This document shows positions 53,187 to 63,501 of a stretch of DNA of 64,000 nt, one piece after another (positions within the stretch are counted from its first letter, which is position 1; every line of letters starts with the position of its first letter). A program made the translations under genes and the position numbers. The notes under the pieces are model-generated. The model had not been told where the DNA came from, ran no database searches, and worked only from the letters and a program-made list of their open reading frames with translations. The DNA comes from Alphaproteobacteria bacterium (GTDB taxonomy: Bacteria > Myxococcota_A > UBA796 > GCA-2862545): positions 62,001 through 126,000 of the forward strand of contig JACKET010000008.1 of assembly GCA_020632875.1 (NCBI GenBank), in the 5' to 3' direction.

Positions 53187-53633
53187 CTACGCCGCGAACA
53201 GGCTCAGCTGGGCGACGGGGCGGACCGGCTCCGGGGTGCCCTCCAGCACACCCGGAGCGCGATCCGCAGCCATGCCGACGATGCCAGGCTGGTCGAACAT
53301 CTCGATGGCCCAACCGGCCCCCACCGGTCGGATCACCCCTTCGACACGCCCCGCGACCTCCCATCGCGACATCAGACACGGCTCGCCACGGTCGCCGATC
53401 AGCCGGTTGCCCTGCACCCTCCCCAGGCGGGGGCGACCGGGACCGACCGCGACCAGGACGACGGCATCCCCCTCTTCGGGGACGCCACCCACCACCACGG
53501 CCAGCTCACCCGAGCGGTAGTGCCGCCCCGCGAATTCGCCATCACGCACGATCCCGAACACCCGGATCCCCACCGGGAGCGTCGAAGGAGCCTCGAAGCC
53601 GAGGGTTGCGTTGCGAAGCGACGGAGCGAACAT
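53187..53633 (-). CDS. Small protein with S24/UmuD-like region and C-terminal clamp-binding motif
   Basis: 148 residues, no signal peptide. The middle (HYRSGELAVVVGG, DAVVLVAVG, then RVEGVIRP) has the strand order and the GRV(V/E)GVIR end of LexA/UmuD-type S24 folds, but the catalytic serine position reads His/Tyr and no catalytic lysine is obvious, so it would not self-cleave. The C-terminus is AQLSLFAA: QLSLF is a textbook beta-clamp-binding peptide (QL[S/D]LF). Together these suggest a polymerase-accessory role in damage tolerance. The upstream region carries two sets of tandem repeats (53648-53724). Confidence 0.7.
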   Translation of the reverse strand: MFAPSLRNATLGFEAPSTLPVGIRVFGIVRDGEFAGRHYRSGELAVVVGGVPEEGDAVVLVAVGPGRPRLGRVQGNRLIGDRGEPCLMSRWEVAGRVEGVIRPVGAGWAIEMFDQPGIVGMAADRAPGVLEGTPEPVRPVAQLSLFAA

Positions 53634-53647
53634 GACCGACCTCCTGT

Positions 53648-53673
53648 GAACACCCTGAACATACTGAACGAAC
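53648..53673. repeat. Tandem GAAC repeats at 9-bp period
   Basis: GAACACCCT, GAACATACT and GAACGAACC follow each other exactly, so GAAC occurs at 53648, 53657, 53666 and 53670. This lies between divergent genes, 15 bases upstream of the QLSLF gene start. Repeated GAAC/GTTC half-sites are typical of LexA operators, though the 9-base spacing here is not a published box. Confidence 0.6.
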
Positions 53674-53688
53674 CCTGGACTGAAAAGG

Positions 53689-53724
53689 GCCAGAATCTGT
53701 CCGCATGCCAGAATATGTCCGCAT
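53689..53724. repeat. Two tandem 18-bp repeats (operator-like)
   Basis: 53689-53706 and 53707-53724 are the same 18-mer (GCCAGAATCTGTCCGCAT) with one mismatch, arranged head to tail without a gap. They sit between the divergent genes 53187-53633 and 53781-54131. Adjacent identical sites suggest cooperative regulator binding. Confidence 0.65.
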
Positions 53725-53780
53725 TCAGAGAACGGTGCCGTCCCTGACGCCCGCGCGCTATGAGGGCCGTCGGAGGTCCC

Positions 53781-54131
53781 ATGTCCACCAAGCCCCTGGC
53801 CATCGTGCTCGGCGTGCTCGTCGCCTTCCAGGCCGGGCTGCTCGTGGGTCAGCTCATGCCCACCGCGGCCGCGCAGGAGACGCCCGACGAGCCCCTCCCG
53901 GTCGAGCCGTTCTACGATCCGCCGCGCCTGTACTGCCGGATCTTCAAGGTCCCGGTCGAGGGCGCGGGCAGCACGTTCGAGACGAACGACCGCACGACCG
54001 AGATCGGCAAGTGGATCGAGGCCGAAGAGGGGTCGTACGAGCTGTTCACCGTCGACTTCGAGGTCGGGCAGAAGCCCACGGGCTTCCCCCAGGGCTACGC
54101 CCAGGTGTGCCTGTCGCCGCGGCGCGGCTGA
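53781..54131 (+). CDS. Small membrane-anchored or secreted protein
   Basis: 116 residues; GGAGG four bases before ATG. Leader/anchor PLAIVLGVLVAFQAGLLVGQLM, then AAAQE, a possible signal-peptidase site. The mature region is 80 residues with two cysteines (RLYCRIFKVPVEG and QVCLSPRRG), acidic loops and a short strand pattern. Convergent with the lipoprotein that follows immediately. Function unknown. Confidence 0.6.
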   Translation: MSTKPLAIVLGVLVAFQAGLLVGQLMPTAAAQETPDEPLPVEPFYDPPRLYCRIFKVPVEGAGSTFETNDRTTEIGKWIEAEEGSYELFTVDFEVGQKPTGFPQGYAQVCLSPRRG

Positions 54132-55023
54132 TCACCACGGCACGAGCGCCGCAGCCCGGCCTCCCGCGGTGTCGGAGCCGATCGGACGCGGCAGGAGCTC
54201 GGCCACGTCGGCCGCGGGCGTGAAGCCGAGCTCGGCGTCGAGCAGCGTGCGCCCGCCATAGGTGCCGCCCACCCACAGGGCCCCGGCGGGCTCGGTCGCC
54301 ACGCCGTCGCGCACGACGCGCCGTCGCTCGGGCTTCCCGTCGACCCACGTGCGCCACGCGCCGACCCAATCGCCCGCGACCCCCGTGATGCGCGGCGGGT
54401 GGTCGCGCAGCCACAGACCGTCGGAGAGCGCGTCGCGCCGGCCCACGGCGCCCTCCTCGCCGGACAGCGCATCGGCGAGCTCCCACCAGCACGCGTCGGA
54501 CGCGCAGCGCGGCTCGCGATCGAAGCGCACGACGACCTCTTCGCGGAGGCGGGCGCGGCGGTCCTCGTCGGGGTCCCAGATCGACCACGCGACCAACCGC
54601 GCAGCCGCGTCCGGGTCGTCCTGGTGGACCCCGTGCCACGCGACGAGCCACGGATCGCCGAACCCCTCGGGCAGCTCGCGCCCGACGAGCAGCTCGAGGT
54701 GCACCGCCGCGGCGTCACGCGGGAGCCCTTCGGGGCGAAGGTCGAGGGACTGCTCGGGCGCGAGCGGCTCGCCGCGGAGCAGGTCGCGCATCGCCATCCG
54801 CGCCTTCCCGAGCGGGCTGGAAGGCGCACGACCGTCAGGGGCGTGCTCGAGGAGCCACGCCTCCCCGCAGGGAGCGCGGCGATCGCCCGACCAGATCAGG
54901 CGAACGCCGCGCTCGACGGGCTCGCACTGCACGAGGCGGCGCTCCACGTCGTCCGACCCACCGCACGCGACCAGCGCGAGGAGGACCAGTGGAGGCCACC
55001 CGGTACCGACGACTCGCGTCCAT
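54132..55023 (-). CDS. Lipoprotein of unknown function, start region frameshifted or misread
   Basis: The body (about 290 residues) carries a clear lipobox, VLLALVAC, followed by a soluble alpha/beta domain with three cysteine pairs and several Trp. In its frame the nearest upstream starts are a GTG at 55109 and an ATG at 55196, both without ribosome sites and both adding an implausible arginine-rich extension. The well-placed start is the ATG at 55023 (GGAGG seven bases upstream), which is in another frame but reads MDASRRYR, an ideal lipoprotein N-region. A one-base deletion or two-base insertion between 55023 and about 54990 would join them, so a genuine frameshift or a sequencing error in this G-rich stretch is likely. 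Confidence 0.6.
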
Positions 55024-55434
55024 CCCGGGGGCCTCCATGGGGGTCGGGGGGAGAGGACGCACGCCCGGAAGGCCGGACGCGAATCGTCGGGTCGGGGGGG
55101 ACGGCACACGAGGCGCCGCGAGCGTTCGGGGAAGGGAGCTGGGTGGGTCCCAGCCCGGCATTGGTACCGCCCCGATCCTGCCGGGTCAAGCGTCATTACC
55201 TACGTTTCCGCTACAGGGTCCCGGACCCGGTTCCTTCAACAGATTGGGGATAACGCGGCCGTCGATCGAGGATGGCCGGAGATCCGGGGAAATCGATCGG
55301 CGCCTGGATTATTTCCATATTCGATCCCAACGGTTGAACGCCGTGATCCGTGATTCCACGCCCGACGGGGCATTTCGCCTATGGATCCCCTGTGGATGAT
55401 CGGATCCTCCAGGTTCGCGGCGCCAGAAACGCAA
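55024..55434. other. Intergenic region of lower G+C with no visible gene
   Basis: About 410 bases. The first part, next to the lipoprotein start, is G-rich; from about 55190 the G+C content drops and several small inverted repeats appear (for example GGGTCC-C-GGACCC). I see no gene with a start signal. It may carry the promoter of the leftward lipoprotein and sequence of unknown role. Confidence 0.5.
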
Positions 55435-55467
55435 AGAGCCCGCCGGATGTCCAGCGGGCTCTCTTTT
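55435..55467 (-). terminator. Intrinsic terminator of the DTD-rich lipoprotein gene
   Basis: AGAGCCCGC pairs perfectly with GCGGGCTCT around a ten-base loop. Read leftwards it is followed by TTTGCGTTT, the expected U-rich tract, 40 bases after the stop at 55507. In the + direction CTTTTC follows, so it could work both ways. The best terminator in the window. Confidence 0.8.
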
Positions 55468-55506
55468 CGACGGAGGCGGCGCGCATCCGTCGCGGCTCGG
55501 GGCCGT

Positions 55507-55902
55507 TCAGGGGGTCGAGGTGTCGCTCGTGCCCGTGTCGCCCGTGGGGGTCGGGGCGGTGCCGGTATCGCCCGTGGGGGTGACGACGACCATGCCCGTG
55601 TCGCCCGTGGGAGTGACGACCATGCCCGTGTCGCCCGTGGGGGTGACGACCATGCCCGTGTCGCCGGTGGTCGGGGTGACGCCGGTGTCGGTGTCGGTGT
55701 CGGAGTCGGTGTCGGCGTCGGTATCCGTATCGGCGTCGGCATCGGTGTCGGCATCGGCTTCCGGGAGGACGGGCCAGTCGGTGTCGACGCCGGGCGGCGG
55801 CTGCTCGAAGGTGACCGTGGGGTCGGTCGTCTCCGAAGTCGACGGCTCGATGGTCTGCTTGCAGCCGACGAGCACCAGCGCGAAGAGGATGGACCTTGTC
55901 AT
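55507..55902 (-). CDS. Repetitive Asp/Thr-rich lipoprotein
   Basis: 131 residues, GGAGG nine bases before ATG. Leader MTRSILFALVLVGC gives Cys14. Everything after is spacer-like: an acidic ladder of Asp-Ala-Asp-Thr dipeptides (about 50-73) and then tandem TPTGDTG units (about 76-125). No folded domain is left. Either it is a stub that lost its surface domain or a flexible surface filament. The DNA behind the repeats is a 30-bp minisatellite, so repeat number can change. Confidence 0.75.
   Translation of the reverse strand: MTRSILFALVLVGCKQTIEPSTSETTDPTVTFEQPPPGVDTDWPVLPEADADTDADADTDTDADTDSDTDTDTGVTPTTGDTGMVVTPTGDTGMVVTPTGDTGMVVVTPTGDTGTAPTPTGDTGTSDTSTP
55591..55680. repeat. 30-bp coding minisatellite
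   Basis: Three consecutive 30-base units start at 55591, 55621 and 55651 with few differences, each encoding ten residues of the TPTGDTG-type repeat on the minus strand. Degenerate partial units flank them. In-frame period allows repeat gain or loss without frameshift. Confidence 0.75.
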
Positions 55903-55980
55903 CTCGGGGGGGCCTCCAGGACGCGGGCCGGCCGCGTCCGCGGCGCACTATAGTCGCTGTGCTCCAGACAGGCACGCTCC

Positions 55981-59061
<3,081 letters not shown>

Positions 59062-59081
59062 GCTTGAACATATGTTCAAGC
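59062..59081. promoter_or_regulatory. Perfect 20-bp palindrome resembling a LexA SOS box
   Basis: GCTTGAACATATGTTCAAGC is a perfect palindrome containing GAAC-ATAT-GTTC, the core of LexA boxes in Gram-positive bacteria and some other groups (GAAC-N4-GTTC). It lies immediately before the ATG of the DnaE2-like gene, so LexA binding would block that promoter and the transcript would be leaderless or very short-leadered. Another GTTC lies 10 bases further upstream. Confidence 0.7.
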
Positions 59082-59166
59082 GTGAACGCCTGTCCAGGAC
59101 GCCGAACGGAAAGCGCGACAGTCCCCCGGCGGACGCGGTACCTTACGGGTCCGTCCGGAGGCCCCC

Positions 59167-60807
59167 TTGCTGCCGCTGCTCCTTGCTCCTGCCCTGGCCC
59201 AGAGCTGGCCTGCCGATTCGACGATCGACGACGCGCTCCACCTGCAGATGACCCCGCAGGGCCTGTCCGCTGCGGCAGCGATCGCCCAGGAGGTCGTGCC
59301 CAACGACCCGATCCTGATCCCCCTCATCAACGGCGGCACGCTGGGCGCGGGCTTCCCGAGCTGCCTCATCGACTACGGCTACGACGTGAGCGGCGGCTGG
59401 GTCGAAGCCGAGGTCCTCACCGCGAGCATCGTGCCGTCCAACGGCGTGCTCACCCTCGAGGCCGACATCCGGATCATCGTGAACGACTCGTTCGATCCGA
59501 TGATCATCGAGCTCGGCGCCGCGTGCGTCGAGGGCGACTGTGACGCCTGGGTCGCGCCCTTCACCGTCCACGTGACGGCACCGGTCACCCTGTCGGTCGC
59601 GAACGGCCGGCTCATGGCGAACATCGGCACCGTCACCACGTCCGACACGCTCACCGGCAGCAACGTGAACGTCACGTCCTGCACCGCAGGCGACATCATC
59701 AACCTCGTCTCGGTCGTCTACAACCCGTACGACCTGCTGGTCGACTATGCGCGCGACGAGGCCCTCGCCCTGATCCCGGGCTTCGTCGACGACTTCGAGG
59801 TCGAGATCAACAACGCGCTCGAGGTGGCTGCGTTCTCCGACCAGATCGACGTGCTCGGCACCGTCCTGTACGTCGACTTCGCGCCCGAGGCCGTGGCCGT
59901 CACCAACGGCGGCGTCGACGTGAAGATCGGCGGCAGCGTGTTCGCCGAGCAGAACCCGTGCGTCGCGGCCTTCGATCCCAACGGCTCGCGCGCGAGCTCC
60001 GGCCCCGTGCCCGGCGTCACCACCCTCCCGGCGTCCACCCACGTCGGGGCCCGCGTCGGCGCCGACATCGTCGACCAGGGGCTGTACGCCATCTGGCGCG
60101 GCGGGCTGCTCTGCCAGAACATCGAAGGCGGCGAGCTCGGCGGCTTCACGCTCGACACCAACCTGCTCGGCCTGGTCGGCGGCGAGGCGTTCAACGAGCT
60201 GTTCCCCGAGACCAAGCCGCTCACCGTGCGCACCGTGCCGCGCCAGCCTCCGCTCACCAACCCGAGCACCCAGCACGACCTCGCCGTCGCGATCGACGAC
60301 CTCGAGGTGAACTTCTACGCCGAGCTCGACGGGCGCCAGGCGCGTGCGCTCGGCTTCACGGTGTCGCCCGAGGTCGGCCTCGACGTGACGTTCAGCAACG
60401 TGTTCGGCACCCTCGCGATCGATATCGCCCTGCCCTCCGACTACAACGCGACGCTCTCGGGCGATCCGATGGTCCCCGATGCCGACCAGGTCGTCGAGAA
60501 CGTCGAAGGCGTGGTGTCGACCCTCGCCGAGACCGCGATCACGGGCGCGCTCGGCAGCAGCCTGTCCTTCGAGCTGCCCACGTACGACTCGCCGAACGGC
60601 CCGAACTTCGGCCTGCGCGACCTCACGATCACCAGCTCGAACGGCGGGTGGACCACCGCCGAGGCCGCGGTGGGCACCGTGACCTACAACAACGCCCAGG
60701 GCTGCGACCAGGGCTGCCAGGGCTCCGCGGGCTGCGACACGCCGGGCCTGTCGTTCTCCTGGGGCGCCGGGCTCCTGGTCCTCGTGGGTCTCCGTCGGCG
60801 GCGTTAG
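59167..60807 (+). CDS. Secreted protein with MYXO-CTERM-like tail
   Basis: 546 residues from a TTG with GGAGG six bases upstream. Leader MLPLLLAPALAQS is a short signal peptide. The mature part is strand-rich (WVEAEVLTASIVPSNGVLTL) and its opening QMTPQGLSAAAAIAQEVVP resembles lipid-binding BPI/LBP-type folds, only as an outline. The last 40 residues have four cysteines, then GLSFSWGAGLLVLVGLRRRR: Cys-rich region, one hydrophobic helix and an arginine cluster, the layout of a MYXO-CTERM sorting signal that is cleaved and anchored in the envelope. Function unknown; surface exposure is likely. Confidence 0.78.
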   Translation: MLPLLLAPALAQSWPADSTIDDALHLQMTPQGLSAAAAIAQEVVPNDPILIPLINGGTLGAGFPSCLIDYGYDVSGGWVEAEVLTASIVPSNGVLTLEADIRIIVNDSFDPMIIELGAACVEGDCDAWVAPFTVHVTAPVTLSVANGRLMANIGTVTTSDTLTGSNVNVTSCTAGDIINLVSVVYNPYDLLVDYARDEALALIPGFVDDFEVEINNALEVAAFSDQIDVLGTVLYVDFAPEAVAVTNGGVDVKIGGSVFAEQNPCVAAFDPNGSRASSGPVPGVTTLPASTHVGARVGADIVDQGLYAIWRGGLLCQNIEGGELGGFTLDTNLLGLVGGEAFNELFPETKPLTVRTVPRQPPLTNPSTQHDLAVAIDDLEVNFYAELDGRQARALGFTVSPEVGLDVTFSNVFGTLAIDIALPSDYNATLSGDPMVPDADQVVENVEGVVSTLAETAITGALGSSLSFELPTYDSPNGPNFGLRDLTITSSNGGWTTAEAAVGTVTYNNAQGCDQGCQGSAGCDTPGLSFSWGAGLLVLVGLRRRR

Positions 60808-60826
60808 TACGAAGCACGGGGGGAGC

Positions 60827-61657
60827 GTGCGAATTCGTCGGCTCCACATCGCGGGCTTCCGCTGCATCGACGATCTGACGCTCGACTTCACGGGTCCCGA
60901 CGGCGCGCCGTGCCAGTTCGTCGCCATCATCGGGCCGAACGGGACTGGAAAGACGTCGATTCTCGAGGCAATCGCGAACGCGCTCGCGGGGGCAGCCAAT
61001 CGTCCGCCCGGTCCCCTACCGGAGACGATGGAGCTCACATTCGAGACTCGCCAGGTCCTCAATGTCGCAGGCCACGAGCTCCGAGGGCCGGTGTCCGCAT
61101 TCGGCCGTGTGGCTCATCACACCCTGTTCGCACCCGCGTCTCGGGATCCGCTGGTGTCGGGCCAACCCATCACACAAGGCACCCCGAGCGCGTTGGACCC
61201 TCATCAGGCCCTACACGGCGGGTCGACCGGTGCGAGGGCCAAGGCGGTCCATGCCTGGATCACGCATCAGCAGATCTCCAGAGAGAGAACGACGCTGTGG
61301 GACGCCGTGAGTGCCTTCCTCCCGCATTACGAGTTCGTCGGGCTGACCCCCGAGCTCGAGCTGCAGTTCTCCGTCCGACAGAAGCGGGTCCTGTTCCGAG
61401 ACCTGAGCTCGGGAGAGCGGAAGATCATCTTCCTGTTCGCCGAGATCCTGATGCACTGCGGCCCCAACGGCATCCTGCTCATCGACGAGCCCGAAGCGCA
61501 CCTGCACCCCGATTGGCAGCGCCGCATGCCCGGGGCGCTCCAGGCGCTGCTCCCCGAAGGGCAGATCATCGCCGCGACCCACAGCCCGTACATCATCGAC
61601 GGACTCGAGCCGCACCAGGTGTTCGAGCTCGTGCCGGACGGAGGCGAGCCATGGTGA
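60827..61657 (+). CDS. Compact AAA/ABC-type ATPase, first gene of a three-gene cassette
   Basis: 276 residues from a GTG one base after GGGGGAG. Motifs: Walker A GPNGTGKTS (36-44), ABC signature-like LSSGE (193-197), Walker B ILLIDEPEAHLH with Asp220-Glu221, and the H-loop ATHSPY (His252). The layout matches RecF/OLD-family ATPases found in defence and repair systems, but the chain is short, leaving little beyond the nucleotide-binding heads. It overlaps the next gene by seven bases. In such families a partner supplies the effector function; here the two small downstream proteins are the candidates. Confidence 0.88.
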   Translation: MRIRRLHIAGFRCIDDLTLDFTGPDGAPCQFVAIIGPNGTGKTSILEAIANALAGAANRPPGPLPETMELTFETRQVLNVAGHELRGPVSAFGRVAHHTLFAPASRDPLVSGQPITQGTPSALDPHQALHGGSTGARAKAVHAWITHQQISRERTTLWDAVSAFLPHYEFVGLTPELELQFSVRQKRVLFRDLSSGERKIIFLFAEILMHCGPNGILLIDEPEAHLHPDWQRRMPGALQALLPEGQIIAATHSPYIIDGLEPHQVFELVPDGGEPW

Positions 61658-62046
61658 TGGCCCGCCGGCTGACCGACCGGTTCGACGCCCCGATCAACGG
61701 GTTCCGTGCTTTCGAGCCCGATGTCGACGAACGACTCCGACCGTTCGTCCACCTCCCCCGCGGATGGAACGGCTACGCTGCTCCCCCTCCCAACCGCCGT
61801 GCGCTCGGGCTCGCGTCGCGCGCGCTCGCGGTGCTCGATCCATCGCGCATCCGCCCCGACGCAGAGGGCGGAATCGGGCTCTATTTCGGTGGCGAGGCAC
61901 GCTTCGTCCACCTGTGCATCGACAACGAGGGAGATGCGGCGGCGGCGTTCGTGGACGACGCCACCGGGGAGCTACGCTCGGAAGACATCGATCTCGACGA
62001 GCTCGACGCACTCAAGCGCCGCATCGAGGCCTGGCTGCGTGGCTGA
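61651..62046 (+). CDS. Small WNGY-motif protein, second gene of the ATPase cassette
   Basis: 131 residues, GGAG seven bases before ATG, overlapping the ATPase stop by seven bases. The central stretch LPRGWNGYAAPPPNRRAL (35-52) and GGIGLYFGGEARFVHLCIDNEG look like a family I remember with a W(D/N)GY(G/A)A motif and a GG-I-x-L strand, often next to another small gene, but I cannot name it. There is no metal site or signal peptide. Soluble mixed fold. It overlaps the third gene by eight bases. Confidence 0.7.
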   Translation: MVMARRLTDRFDAPINGFRAFEPDVDERLRPFVHLPRGWNGYAAPPPNRRALGLASRALAVLDPSRIRPDAEGGIGLYFGGEARFVHLCIDNEGDAAAAFVDDATGELRSEDIDLDELDALKRRIEAWLRG

Positions 62047-62473
62047 CACCCGTCCCATCGACGAGCCCATCCCGGACGACGAGCCCCTGTACCGAGCCAT
62101 CGGCCCCGGGGACGTGCAGGGCGAGCGAGTCGCCGCATCGGCCATCGACCTCGAAGGCACCTCGGTACACCGGGCGAAATACTGCGACGCCCACGTCCCG
62201 CTGCTGGCGAACCGGCCCGATCTCGACGGTATCGCCGCGACCACGCCGGGCGCGCTGCCAGGCTCGGTCGTGATCCACGACACCGACTACCGCTTCTTCG
62301 CGGTCGACGCGCCGAGCCCGGGCGACGACCACCACGCAGAGATCCGCGTGAACACCGACCGCGACTCGCGCGAGAACAAGCGGAAGATCAAGAGCAAGAG
62401 CGCGAAGCTGGCGCTTCGTGAGACTCTCGCGCGGACCTTCCGCATCCACACTCCTCCCGGAGGCCCGTCGTGA
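62039..62473 (+). CDS. Small unknown protein, third gene of the ATPase cassette
   Basis: 144 residues from a GTG inside the preceding gene. The N-terminus is acidic and proline-rich (IDEPIPDDEPLYRAIGPGD), followed by HRAKYCDAHVPLLANRP. The final 45 residues are basic (RDSRENKRKIKSKSAKLALRETLARTFRIH), a possible nucleic-acid-binding tail. The DNA of this cassette is visibly less G+C-rich in third positions than its neighbours, suggesting acquisition. Family not recognised. It overlaps the oxidoreductase gene by four bases. Confidence 0.65.
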   Translation: MADTRPIDEPIPDDEPLYRAIGPGDVQGERVAASAIDLEGTSVHRAKYCDAHVPLLANRPDLDGIAATTPGALPGSVVIHDTDYRFFAVDAPSPGDDHHAEIRVNTDRDSRENKRKIKSKSAKLALRETLARTFRIHTPPGGPS

Positions 62474-63483
62474 AGCAGATCTGGATCCCCCGCGCGGGCG
62501 ACCCGTCCGTGCTCGACGTCCGCGAGGCCCCCGACCCCGAGCCGGGTGAAGGCGAGGTGCGCGTCGCGGTCGAAGCGGCGGGCGTGAACTTCGCGGACCT
62601 CATGGCCCGGATGGGCGTCTACCCCGATGCTCCGCCGTTCCCGTTCGTCGTCGGGTACGAGGTCGCCGGCGCGATCGACGCGGTGGGCGCGGGCGTCGAC
62701 GAAGCGCGGATCGGCGAGCCCGTCGTCGCGATGTGCCGCTTCGGCGGGTACAGCTCGAGCATCGTGGTCTCCGACCAGCAGGCCGTCCGTCGGCCCGGGG
62801 GGCTCGATGCCGTGACGGGTGCCGCGATCCCGGTCGTCGGTCTCACGGCGTGGATGCTGTGCGAGATCATGGGGCGCGTGCGCGAGGGCGACCGCGTGCT
62901 CGTGCACAGCGCGGCCGGCGGCGTCGGGCTCGCGGCCCTCGACCTCATCAAGTGGCGCGGCGGCACGGCCATCGGCACGGCCAGCGCCAGCAAGCACGAC
63001 TTCCTCCGCGAGCGCGGCTACGACCAGCTGATCGACTACCGCACCGAGGACTTCGAGGCGGCGCTGAAGGGCGAGACCGGCCTCGACCTCATCCTCGACC
63101 CGGTGGGCGGCGACTCGTGGGCCAAGGGCCTGCGCCTGCTCCGTGCCGGCGGGCGCCTCGCGTGCTTCGGCTTCTCCGCGCAGGCCGACTCGAACCGCCG
63201 CAGCATGCTCTCGACGCTGCGCACGGTCGCCTCGGTGCCGTGGCTGAAGGTCAACCCGATCACGCTGATGAACGAGAACCACGGCGTGCTCGGGGTGAAC
63301 ATGGGCCACCTGTGGGACGAGGGCGAGCGCGTCACCGGCTGGCTCGCGTCGCTCCTCGACCTGTGGGCGCAGGGCGTGCTCCGCCCCCACGTCCACGCGA
63401 CCTACCCGTTCGAGCAGGCCGCCGAAGCCCACCAGCTCATCCACGATCGGAAGAGCTTCGGAAAGGTGATCCTCACGCCGTGA
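62470..63483 (+). CDS. Zinc-independent alcohol dehydrogenase/quinone oxidoreductase family
   Basis: 337 residues from a GTG overlapping the previous stop (GTGA), GGAGG six bases upstream. MDR fold with GVNFADLMARMGVYPDAP (the quinone-oxidoreductase version of the catalytic region, lacking zinc cysteines) and the NAD(P) loop VHSAAGGVGLAAL near 141-153. RGYDQLIDYRTEDF and LILDPVGGDSWAKGLRLLRAGGRLACFGF complete the family. It reduces quinones or enones with NAD(P)H. Although it shares the operon with the ATPase cassette, it looks like an ordinary chromosomal gene and may be an unrelated neighbour. Confidence 0.85.
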   Translation: MKQIWIPRAGDPSVLDVREAPDPEPGEGEVRVAVEAAGVNFADLMARMGVYPDAPPFPFVVGYEVAGAIDAVGAGVDEARIGEPVVAMCRFGGYSSSIVVSDQQAVRRPGGLDAVTGAAIPVVGLTAWMLCEIMGRVREGDRVLVHSAAGGVGLAALDLIKWRGGTAIGTASASKHDFLRERGYDQLIDYRTEDFEAALKGETGLDLILDPVGGDSWAKGLRLLRAGGRLACFGFSAQADSNRRSMLSTLRTVASVPWLKVNPITLMNENHGVLGVNMGHLWDEGERVTGWLASLLDLWAQGVLRPHVHATYPFEQAAEAHQLIHDRKSFGKVILTP

Positions 63484-63501
63484 GGGCACCTCGACGGCGG
63501 A

